Shown: positions 1 to 11,300 of the stretch, in pieces
Numbering within the stretch: the stretch's first letter is position 1
Layout: each line of letters opens with the position of its first letter
Source: Cydia pomonella
Lineage: Eukaryota > Arthropoda > Insecta > Lepidoptera > Tortricidae
DNA length: 64,000 nt
Direction of reading: 5' to 3'
NCBI RefSeq assembly: GCF_033807575.1
Contig: NC_084725.1
Span: forward strand, 2,949,001 to 3,013,000
Notes under the pieces: generated by a model
Database searches by the model: none
Seen by the model: the letters and a program-made list of their open reading frames with translations, nothing else
Told to the model about the DNA's origin: nothing
Translations under genes and position numbers: made by a program

Positions 1-493
1 AGTGTGAGACGCCGCTTCCGCCTTTCGGCTGTGGCGGGTCGCTCCCCACCGATGTGCGGAGGTAAATTCACGTCTTTTTGTGGACTATGTGGCTGCTGGT
101 GTTGGCTAGCTCTTCGCTACCGATCGTTACTCAACCCCACGACTCCTAGCCTAGTGATACCGTTTGAGCGGGCCAAGGTTTCATGGCCGCGGTGAAGGCG
201 ACCAGTAGCTTAGCTGGCGTGTGCGGTGTGCTGGTGAGGCTGCGATTTTTTACTTAGGAACGTGTGTCATGGCACTTATCAGGGTATCAGATGACGTAGC
301 ATATCATACCGTCGCCGCCCGTACTATAAGTACTACAATCTAATAAACTATTCAGTGGTTGATACGGATCGGACGTATAGAAATTGATATCTACATTTAC
401 GTTTTGCATAATGTAGTTTTTTCTTTTTCAAATAAGCATTTATTAATTATGATTATGATGGTACTCATAAATTAATAACTTATAATATTGACG

Positions 494-715
494 ATCGGTC
501 TGGCCTAGTGAGTGGGCCTGCCTATGAAGCCTATAGTCCCGGGTTCGAATCCCGGTAAGGGCATTTATTTGTGTGATGAACACCGATATTCATTCCTTAG
601 TCATGGGTGTCATTATGTTTATCGTCACCTAAGCTAGTACCCATAGTACAAGCTTTGCTTAGTTTGGGGATAGCTCGATCTGTATAAGAGTGTACCCAAA
701 TATTTATTTATTTAT
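494..715 (+). repeat. tRNA-derived SINE, copy 1
   Basis: An A-box-like stretch (tggcctagtgagtgggcctg) is followed by a B-box-like stretch (gggttcgaatcccgg near 540-554). Then come the family body (gggcatttatttgtgtgatga) and an AT-rich (ATTT)n end. The same unit recurs at about 37,449-37,720 (+), 40,090-40,222 (-) and 47,962-48,233 (-). The tRNA-like head plus AT-rich tail makes this a SINE rather than a functional tRNA gene. Confidence 0.8.
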
Positions 716-868
716 AAGAAATGAAATGAAAAGTCGAGTGTTTAACTCGGGTGATAGGCATCATTTCATCCCTTAGTTAAAAATCTACTATTATTAGAAG
801 TCGGGTACCTTATTCCGAAAATCGCCCATAATTCAATCATATTAGAGTTTATTTCGGATTTACAAGAT

Positions 869-928
869 AAATAATTTAACATTTTTTCTTAATAGGGCTT
901 TATATTAAGAAAAAATGTTAAATTATTT
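869..928. repeat. Perfect 26-bp inverted repeat, 8-nt loop
   Basis: Arms 869-894 and 903-928 are exact reverse complements and enclose the loop gggcttta. The stem is AT-rich. It may be a tiny MITE remnant or a hairpin; no function can be assigned. Confidence 0.85.
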
Positions 929-949
929 TTCAATACATCAGCTGGTAAA

Positions 950-1325
950 GGACTTCTTGATTGTTCGAAAACTGACGAGAAAGTTGCAAAGTAATCAAAT
1001 GCAAATTTTGAGTTGTTTCCTTACGTTGGCTGCTAGGATTGACTTTTGAATGATAAGTATTCAATCATATTCAATAACATTCAATTTGAATTGATTTGAT
1101 TTGATATTTTACAGTTAGTATTTTCCTTGCGTTGATGTGTAAAAAAAAATTGTGTTTAACTCGGAGGCATAATTTGTTTAACCCTCATGCCTTGAAACCC
1201 CCGCAACGCTCAATATTCGCTACGCTCGTGGTTCAATTTTAGGATTTTTTGCTTGCTCGGGTACCAATATTAGCACAAGAGTTTAAACAACACCTTTGCC
1301 CCCTTGTGAAACAAATAAATATTCA
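950..1325 (+). repeat. Dispersed repeat shared with 62,165-62,530
   Basis: Blocks such as gcaaagtaatca.atgcaaattttgagttgtttcctta, aactcggaggca, tacgctcg.ggttcaat and the closing ctttgcccccttgtgaaacaaataa recur in the same order near 62,165-62,530, inside a vinculin intron. No coding capacity is seen. Class unknown. Confidence 0.7.
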
Positions 1326-1427
1326 CTTATCTTCTTACGATATGTTCCGTGAGAATGGTGGAATTGTTCCTTTTAGACTATACTACCTGACCTTGCTGAC
1401 CATCTGTCTCAGCATCATGTTCAGATA

Positions 1428-2320
1428 TTAATGGTTTCGTGAACTTTACTGTAGGCCGAGGTGTAATGCCAAGTGTCAAGCTGGCCTTGGACCACGTGAA
1501 CGAGCATGACAGCGTGCTGAGGAACTACCGACTGCATATGTGGTGGAATGATACTGAGGTGAATATAGTTGTAGATACTACCATAGCCAGTAATGGTTCC
1601 GTGACCTGTAGGGCGAGGTGTGACCGAGTGTCAAGCTGGCCTTGGACCACGTGAACGAGCATGACAGCGTGCTGAGGAACTACCGACTGCATATGTGGTG
1701 GAATGATACTGAGGTGAATATAGTTGTAGATACAACCATAGCTAGTAATGGTTTCGTGACCTGTAGGGCGAGGTGTGACCGAGTGTCAAGCAGGCCTTGG
1801 ACCACGGGAACGAGCATGACAGCGTGCTGAGGAACTACCGACTGCATATGTGGTGGAACGATACTGAGGTATGGTTGTAGATACTAACTTAGCTAGTAAT
1901 GGTTTCGTGACCTGTAGGGCGAGGTGTGACCGAGTGTCAAGCTGGCCTTGGACCACGGGAACGAGCATGACAGCGTGCTGAGGAACTACCGACTGCATAT
2001 GTGGTGGAACGATACTGAGGTATGGTTGTAGATACTAACTTAGCTAGTAATGGTTTCGTGACCTGTAGGGCGAGGTGTGACCGAGTGTCAAGCTGGCCTT
2101 GGACCACGTGAACGAGCATGACAGCGTGCTGAGGAACTACCGACTGCATATGTGGTGGAACGATACTGAGGTATGGTTGTAGATACTAACTTAGCTAGTA
2201 ATGGTTTCGTGACCTGTAGGGCGAGGTGTGACCGAGTGTCAAGCTGGCCTTGGACCACGTGAAAGAGCAAGATAGCGCGCTGAGGAACTACCGACTGCGT
2301 ATGTGGTGGAATGATAGCTG
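1428..2320 (+). repeat. Tandem array of exon 1: one intact and five decayed copies
   Basis: The landmark gtcaagctggcc (tcaagcaggcc in copy 3) recurs at 1475, 1630, 1785, 1936, 2087 and 2238, so the period is 155, 155, 151, 151, 151 bp. Each unit is one exon plus about 50 bp of intron. Copies 2-5 (AG-to-GT spans 1612-1713, 1767-1868, 1918-2019, 2069-2170) keep acceptor and donor but are 102 nt against 104 nt in the intact copy. The shared 2-bp loss near the start puts a stop in either possible phase. Copy 6 (from 2220) has also lost its donor. Confidence 0.93.
1455..1558 (+). CDS. GABA-B-R2: GABA-B-R2 exon 1 of window (ectodomain lobe 1)
   Basis: The acceptor is ctttactgtag and the donor is GAG|gtgaat. 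The exon starts with two bases that complete a Gly codon, then reads RGVMPSVKLALDHVNEHD and ends WWNDTE. This is the intact copy of a six-copy tandem array. It is the only copy that keeps the reading frame into the next exon. Confidence 0.9.
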
Positions 2321-5300
2321 CATGAGGTTCGTATAGAAACGAAGCGTCAAGCATGTGCATTTTGCAGCGCAGCTGGTCATAGGGTATATCACAGCTGGTC
2401 CAGTCAGCTTCAAATAGATTGTGACGTGTTGGTGACGGCCAAAAAAAGTGTCCAAATATATCAGAACACATCTTTCTTTCTGTGGTACCTTATAAAGTTT
2501 GTTAGAGTTAGAGATTTAGGTAGGGCTATCAAAATCGCTGCCAATTTAGCTTGGTCTAACTCTACGATATATTTAATTATTTTGGTCACTGGATGTCTAT
2601 CTATTTGGTGTTGTCTTTGGATTTCTAGGCGACAACTACACTTCTCAAAGATTTATTTTTTATTTATTACAAAATATATAGGCATTACAATCAACAAAAA
2701 CCAAGGCGCTTATATACTAGAACAATTCATTATATATACATTTAGATAGAAGCAATCCACAGAAATAAAGATAATTAATGTTGTTTTTGAGAACTTATTT
2801 TGAGTACTATTAAAAAAACTTCACAGCACTGTTTGATAGATAGTTGAGATCTCATGCTGAAAACCGAAGGATACCACTACCAAGGAACACGATAATAAAA
2901 CAATGCAACAGCAAACACGTTCAGTTTAGGCTCATCACAATCATGTCGATATCTGTCTAATGACAATACCAGAGACTGGCAAAGATTATATCTAAAACAT
3001 TTGACAAATAAATAATTAACATTGTTTTTTTGCTTCAGTGCAACGCAGCAGTAGGAGTGAAGTCATTTTTCGACATGATGCACTCGGGCCCGCATAAGCT
3101 GATGCTGTTCGGCGCCGCCTGCACCCATGTCACAGACCCCATAGCCAAGGCTTCCAAGCATTGGCATCTTACGCAGGTATATGGTTTTAATTATCCCAGC
3201 AAGCCATAATCAGTAAATCTTTTACTCCTCTTAGCATTTTTCTAAGAATTGACTAAGGAAATGGTTTTTACGAAAGCGACATCCATAACATAACTAAGTA
3301 AAGATCTTATTGTAACTGCTTAATATCCAAATGGTATTTTGTAGGTACATAAATTCTTCGATTTTGAACCAACGATCTCCAGTTTTAGCAGATTAAGCAC
3401 CAGCGCTTATCAGATTAGCATTGACCTTTAATTTCTTACTTCGATTTGTTTTTTCAGCTCTCATACGCAGATACTCATCCCATGTTCACCCGAGAAGCCT
3501 TCCCCAACTTTTTCCGCATCGTACCCTCGGAGAACGCCTTCAACATGCCTCGGATCAGACTCCTGCAGCACTTCAACTGGACGAGGGTTGGGACTATCTA
3601 TCAGAACGAACCGAGATATGCACTAGTAAGTATTGGTAATCTTCTTTTGCCAGCCTGTACCATATAACCATATAAGAAAGGTGGTATTTTAGACTTGCAT
3701 TCTTCCACTGGATTCCTGGACAGTTTAGGCTAGCTCTTCGTACCAAGCCCGCAAAACATACAAACCGATCCCAACGATGATGACAGTATATCTGACTAAC
3801 CTCGGAAAATTTTGCCACATATAGCAGCCCTATTTTACCTTAGACAATTAATTCTAACACGTGCTGCAGTATATTGTGAATACAGCATTTTCCAATGTTA
3901 CAGAGGTTGGTTATGTGGTGTGGTGATGGTGGGTATTTTCGTCATGTTTGAAAGGTCTTTATTCAGAAAGCCATTAAAGCATCACACCAAAGAACAGCGC
4001 CACCCATCAATGCTACATATACATAAAACGGACTTAAATAGATTTGGTCTGTTGTGGACTTCTTCTAATACTTGATCTTCTTCACATGAGACTTGATTTT
4101 CGACTTCACAATCTAGTTTTACATCAGATCATATTCATTAGCTTTTTATTGAGCCATGATCAAACTTTACAATGACACATTTCTCCAGGCACACAACGAC
4201 CTTATCTCCGACCTGGACAACCACGAGATCGAGATCCTGGAGCAGCAGAGCTTCGCATCAGAAGTCAAGTCAGCGCTCGCCAAGCTCAAGGAGAAGGATA
4301 TAAGAATCATCCTGGGCAACTTCAACGAGAGCTGGGCAATGGAGATTTTTTGTGAAGCTTACAAGTAGGTTGATACGCAGAAACATAATTTTAGGCCAAA
4401 TGAATATAGACTTAGTTCGGAGTGGGGCACGTATAAGATGGGCGTACGCTATGAAGAGATCGGCTGGCGGCAGTTTGCACTGTGCAGCTCACGTGGCCTA
4501 TAAATGGAGACAAATTACATGTGGTCGCGATCCTCAGCAAAGAGGGAACTAGAATGAAGAAGACAAGTTGTTTGTTTGGTGGACTGTTGAAATTCTCCTC
4601 ATTATGGCGCTTTCCAGGTGCATACAGCAAAACCCGTGAGCTTCACTTGCAGACATTTTTTACCAAACCTCCATCCAATCCTTCCTCCAACCAGTATTAG
4701 TTGCTTGTTGAAGTAAAAGTACGGTTAGCGATAAAAGCTTGTAAGTACCAAAAATAAAAAGTTTTATATATATTTATATTTTCCAGACTCGAGATGTACG
4801 GACGCGCGTACACCTGGCTTCTCCTCGGCACCTACACCCCAAAATGGTGGAAGCGCCACGCTCCCTGCTCCAGGCGGGACCTAACCACAGCACTGGACAC
4901 TGCCATCCTCACGGATCTGCTGCCACTATCCACTACAGGGCAGATGACTGTCTCCGGCATAGTAAGACCTCATTAAATTATCGGTATATATACTAAAAGA
5001 AGTTGCCGAGAAAAGACCCAGCAATTATTCGTCAATCCTTAGTACAAATAGCAAAAGATATTGAAGTATTTGTGTAAAAATATTTACTTTATTACTAAAC
5101 TAGAACTATTAAAAACCTGTTTATCTTTCCTTTGTTTTTAATCTCAGAGCCCTAAAGAGTACCAAGTCGAATACGACAGGAGAAGAGGCGCTGAATATTC
5201 CAGATTCCATGGCTACACTTATGATGGTTAGTAAAATATTGGCTTTTAGTTTATTAATTTTATCATCAATCCTCCAGTTCAATATAGACCTTTAGTTGAC

Positions 5301-8300
5301 CATGGCTACACTTACGATGGTTATAGTTCATGTCATCCAAGATGACGCGCAAATTTGTCAAATCTAACCTTTAATAACATGACATTACGAGGCATATTAA
5401 TTTTGTCATCAATCCTTCAGTTCAATATAGCCCTTTAGTTGACGGGAGGGTGTGTTGTTCTGGCCAGTTTGAACACCACGCCTCTCGTGCGGGGCTCATC
5501 ATTATGAACCTTGTCGTAATGCCGCGGTGTAAAATGAGGTGAGATGGAATTGAGGGGGCAGAAGGGACGCGAAAGTGAAAAATGATAGATTTCTCATTCC
5601 AAACAGTAGTTAAAGAAAATTTAATATGTTGCAGGAATCTGGGCCATGGCGCTGGCGATCCAGACTGTGGCACAGCGGGTGAAGCTGCGGTACAAAGAGA
5701 AGACGGTCTTGGACTTCAGGTATCGGGATAAGGAATGGGAGCAGTTGTTCCTGGACGCTCTTAGCAACGTCACATTTGAGGGGGTCACGGTAAGTTTGAG
5801 TTGAATAACGACTTACTTACTACCACTTACTACTACCTACCGTCTTCGAAACGATTTTACTCAAATAAATAATGACTCATTTACTCAAATATTGAATGGA
5901 CTCATACATTTACCAAATATCTTATTATTATTTTCCAAATTCCAGGGCCCAGTCCGCTTTCACAACAATGAGCGGAAAGCTTCTATTTTGCTGAAACAGT
6001 TCCAAGGGGATGAAGTTGGGGAAGTGAAAGTAGGGGAGTACTGCGCAGAGCGAGACCATCTAGATCTTACCAATGGACAGATGTTCAAATGGTTCGGGAA
6101 GTAAGTATCAGATAATATTAATCATCAAAAATCCTGAGTTGTAAAATAGTTGAAACTGAAATAGTTATAGATCCACGCCTCTATCTCAAACAGTTCCAAA
6201 AAGACAAAGAACGAAGGGTGAAGGATTACTACGCTGAGCTACTAGAGTGGTTCGACAAGCATCAGGGAACTTTTAAAGATACTTAGCAAAATAGCTGTTT
6301 GCTCAATAAAAAAATCCTTATCTTAAATGAAAGTTATTTTTAGGAACCCTCCAAAAGATCGCACGCTGCTCCTCATCGAGCACACCCAGGTCAACATCAC
6401 CATCTACTCGTTCCTGGTCTCCTGTTCCATCATCGGTATTATCCTCGCCATCGGTTTCCTGGCCATGAATATACATTACAGGAATCAGAGGCAAGTATAC
6501 TCTTAAAGCTGTTAATTTTGTGATCAAAAGTTGATTTTCTAAGTCATCGAATATTTGAGACTCCAGAAGCAGGTTGTTTGCCGGCTTCGTCCGCAATTCT
6601 GAACGAAATTACCGAATACAGTACAGTACAGAGGAGGGCGCTGAAGTGCAAACCCAACTAATTAATAGGAGCACGCTTCGAATGTCTGGCTTCTATAAAC
6701 CTTATACTGAGATTGTGCGTAAAACACCTCTTGACATAAACTTCATCATTCTTCCAGGTACATCAAGATGTCCTCACCACACCTCAACAACCTCATCATC
6801 ATCGGCTGCATGTTAACTTATCTAAGCGTCATCTTTCTTGGTCTCGACTCCAGCCTCAGCAGCATAGGTATGCCCTTCTCCAAATACCTCTCTTTACTGT
6901 CCTATCGCTGTGTCATTAATATCTGTATCTTCTCTTCAACTTATTGGACAAAAGGTAATCACTGATCATCTTTCAAATTTCCACAATTCAATCATGTTTA
7001 TCTTTAAAGCTTAGACTGCTGAGAGCTTGAAGAATGTTCTGTCAAACAAAACAGGACTGAAACGGTAAATTAAATAAGCAAAGCACTTTCGGGCATGTGA
7101 CACCCGAGCTAAATCATTTGATCTCATCACTTTCATTGATTCTTAGGTCTTTCTCAGGAACCCCAGCGTGGAGGTAACGACGCTTGCTCCCACCCTCAGC
7201 TTGAGCTTCGACCCTGGCGATGTGGATGCCGTTAACCAAATTTTGGGAACTCTAACCCCCGACTATTAGACTAGAATTTTCATTCTGAGAAAGACCTAGG
7301 TCGTTTTTCTAGGTCGACGAGTCGTCAGCATGTTTCCAAGTTTTGGTTTCATTTTCCTTTACTGCGAAGCTTGTGTCGGTGGTATGTGATCTGTTGTAAC
7401 TGTAGCTTTATGGACTAGTGCAGGGGTTTCCAATCTCTTTTATGCTAGGATATCTTTTACATGTGATTTTTCGTGACATAATTCCTTGTAAAGTAAGTCT
7501 ACTTGCGTGACGCTCGAGTCATGTGCTAGAAACATAAGAATACTGAGTCGTGACACTCTTTGAACAAGGTTTCGACGCCTCGGGGCTTTACTATTCATAG
7601 CTTGGAATCTCCTGGACTAGCGCTTATTTTTACTGTCATGTTTTTGCTTCGATGTTCTTATTCAACGCATTTTCTCTTCTTTGCATACGTACATCAGGAC
7701 ATAAGTACCCTACTCTTGAGCAAGTATTCTAATTTTAACACGTTTTTTGCTCATGAACACTTCTGAGCATGTTGGGATTGTTTTCTAAAGGAACGATGAC
7801 CAACTTTGAATTGTAAATGTAATGATATGAACTAATTGTAATGATTATGAATGTCCAAAGTTTTGGAGTGGAATAAATATGGTAATATTGTTAATAATGG
7901 TAGCCCTTGAATGTGGATTGTAAAGTACCTTTTGAAAAAGAAGGCTTCTGGATGCGAGAAAGTATAACCTTGTTAACATATTTGGAACATGTGAAACATT
8001 TAGAAGACTAATGGTGCCAGTAAAGACTGTCTGGTGGTGTCTCCATTTTCTAAAGCATGCGAAATCTAAATATTCTACAAGACTATATTTTGTTTATTAA
8101 CTATTTGTGGTGTATTTCCAAAATAAAGACATTTATTCATGAATAAAAGTGATACCCGAACCCGGGCTTACAAAATCACTGGTAAATTGTCTCTTGGCAA
8201 GACGAAATATCTTATATTAGTGATGATCTTCACTATCTTCAGTAGTCAATCTTTGTTACTAACGAGCAGCTCCTCTCTGAAACTAATGTGGCCTTCGGTG

Positions 8301-11300
8301 GACTGTAAATAGCCTGCAATTAACTGTATTAATTGATATGTAGCTTTATTTCGAGATTTACACCACAAGTTAGAGAGCCTTCCTTCTCTTTCCACCGTTA
8401 ACCACTGTCTCTCTCACAGCCGCGTTCCCCTACATCTGCACGGCGAGGGCGTGGCTTCTGATGGCCGGATTCAGCTTGGCCTTCGGTGCCATGTTCTCCA
8501 AGACCTGGAGAGTTCACTCCATCTTCACGGATGTCAAGCTTAATAAAAAGGTACGTTAATCATCACACATCATTCAGTCGATTTTTCAATACGGGTCATA
8601 GTCATACACTAGGACTTACGAGTGTTTTCTATTTTCGCTGAACCTTGGGCCTTGCTAAGATGATAATCGTTGATAGAAATACCAATCGAAACTAAAATAA
8701 TCTATGAATATAGTCACGTGGTTATTCTTAGTATCTGTCATCCTAATATTAATACAATACGATTGTCATCTTAGCCTCCAGATCTTTTGTGGCGTTCGAA
8801 GATACACCTGTTGTGACCCATATTAAAGTCATTGTAATAATTGCCTTTATTCTCATGTGTGCAGGTTATCAAGGACTACCAGCTGTTCATGGTGGTGGGC
8901 GTGCTGCTGTGCGTGGACTTCGCTATCATGATCACCTGGCAGGTCTCCGACCCCTTCTACCGCGCCACCAAGCGGATGGATCCTGTGGTAAGAATCGTTT
9001 TGTATTCTCTGTCTCGGTATCTCGGTTTGACTCTTGGACAGTGGTCATTGTTTCATGATGGCGGGGCTACTGTAGACTGTCTGCATACTTCCCACTCGTC
9101 CTAATTCTAACAGACTCTTTACAGTTTATTACTTTAATCAACTTACTAGACTCGCTATCTCAAAACAGTTTCACCAATGCGGTATACATGGTTTCGTATG
9201 TTCTGCAGAATGGATGCCAATAGGTTAATGATGATGATGACATATGATGACGATATTGATGATCTGAGACATGCACTGATAGATTCTTTTAATTCAGTAA
9301 AATAATTTATTCTTTAACGTTTTTATATTATTATTGGTCTTGTTCCAGCCGCATCCAACGAGCGAAGATATTGAGATAGTTCAGGAGAATGAATATTGCC
9401 AGTCGGAACAGATGAATATCTTCATAGGAGTCATCTATGCTTACAAGGGATTGCTATTGGTAAGATCCTTCATGTAACACCTCTGGAGTTGCAGGCGTCC
9501 ATAGGCTATGGTGACTGCTAACCATCATGCGGGCCGTATGATTGTTTGCCACCGTCGTGGTATTAAAAAAGATCTGCTCTTCCTAATATTCGATTCTAGT
9601 GGTATGATTTACAATCTTGAATTTAAAATGAACCAGCTACGATTGAGAATACTGATTGAATTACGACGAGATGAATACTAGACCATAGGGAAGTCAAAGA
9701 AAACAATTAGAAGCATGGCAAGCATCAACTATGTAAATGTGAAAGCCAAAGTGACTGTTCAGACTATCAAGCCGAGCATAGCACTTTAGTTTATGATGAT
9801 CGTATAGGTAACCATGATCCACCCTAGACTGTATTGGCACTTAAGATCAGGTGATATTGTGGTCAAATGGTAAGCATTATTCCAATAAAAATAAATATTG
9901 CACCTACAAGTATTCGTATCTTGAATTTTTTCCTGCAGGTTTTCGGCGCCTTTCTGGCTTGGGAAACACGGCACGTCTCCATCCCAGCGCTCAACGACTC
10001 TAAACACATCGGCTTGTCCGTCTACAACGTGCTGATAGTGTGCATTACTGGAGCTCCCCTTGCATTGGTTAGTTTTGTAGAAATAATATATAATTCTATC
10101 TTTAAATATACTCAAACTATTGTCAGTAGAAAATGGCGCAGAATTCAAATTTTCTATGGGATTACGAGTACAACTCTTCGCGCTTACATTTTTTAAATTC
10201 GCCGCCTTTCTTTTCTATTGACAAAATGCGTGTGCCAGAAAATTCTAGATTTTGAATCACTAATATTGACGAATCAGTAAGACCACATTAGCGTTAGACA
10301 AATAGACAGTGGTGTTGTTCTACGCTATAATCTCAGTAACTAACTAACTAACTGCTTTGGCTCAGCGATCCAAAAAGAATCTTGGCCTCCGAAACGAAAC
10401 CAACCCCGATAATCCGATAATCTCAGTAAACCTTAGTTAAATGTGTATGTAACAATTTCCTAGTTAATGTTCCTTTCAAGTTCCTAGATAATGATGTTAT
10501 TTTTCTATTCCAGGTTTTGGCAGACCACAAAGACGCTCTGTTTGTCTTAATCGCTATATTCATTATTTTTTGCACAACAGCAACCCTATGCCTCGTTTTT
10601 GTTCCTAAGGTAAGAAACAAATGACTATTCATCATGACAAAAAGACACAGTTTATAGTAGTAAGGTGTTTGCTGTGTACCTAATAAAATGTGTATTGTGT
10701 GGAACATAACATTGTTGTCTTTAAATAAATAAATGATTAATTGATTGATCGCTCTTAGTTTAAGACCTAACTAGCTATAAAAAGAAAAACATCAGAATTC
10801 CATACTATTTTCTTTATTAGTAGAAGAACATCTAGCGAACACCCCAAAGAGATTTGATGAAGACATATATTCTTATCCTACTGACTGCGCCAAGTGCATA
10901 ACATGGACAGTATTAGTTGCCGTCTTGATTTTTTTTTTACTATGAAAGAAGTTTCATATTTACTTCTCCCCAGCTACTAGAGCTCCGTCGCAACGGCCAG
11001 CCCGGCACGGCTCAGTCCCGGATCCGAGCGACTCTCCGTCCGGCGTCCACGCATGAGTGTCGGAGTCCGGGACCAGAACTCGAACGGAAGCTGAAGGAGC
11101 TCCGACAATACAACAACCGGTACCGGAGGACATTGCAGGCTAAAGAAAATGAACTACAGGTAAGTGAAATCCATTTAACTGGGTCGGAAAATTAAAGTTC
11201 GAGGGAATAAGAAGGTAGAAGACGTGAAGAGGGGTTGGTTTAATTAAGTCCTCGTCTTGATTTTTTTCAATAGCAGCACGAAGAACGGTCGGCTACCTAA

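Larger units (their letters stand above)
1..1427. other. Upstream non-coding sequence (5' intron of GABA-B-R2)
   Basis: No convincing exon is seen here. The first recognised receptor exon begins in mid-ectodomain, so the start codon and signal peptide exon lie upstream of the window and this stretch is most simply intron. It holds a tRNA-derived SINE, a perfect hairpin and a dispersed repeat, listed separately. A good donor-like site (GGAG|GTAAAT) follows base 61 and is discussed as a finding. Confidence 0.6.

Noticed and set aside
87..149. Short ORF MWLLVLASSSLPIVTQPHDS resembling a signal peptide
   Set aside because: It stops after 20 codons and no donor in phase precedes the stop, so it cannot be the R2 signal exon as it stands.
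498..566. Possible tRNA gene
   Set aside because: A and B boxes are present but no cloverleaf closes, and the same sequence recurs with a SINE body and tail at three other sites.
1428..2320. Tandem array as a CRISPR array or satellite
   Set aside because: Units are an exon plus intron flank, without the short repeat and unique spacer layout, and this is a eukaryotic gene.
1786..2471. Three - strand reading frames (MQSVVPQHAVMLV...)
   Set aside because: They are antisense shadows of the exon 1 tandem array and repeat with its period; nothing supports translation.
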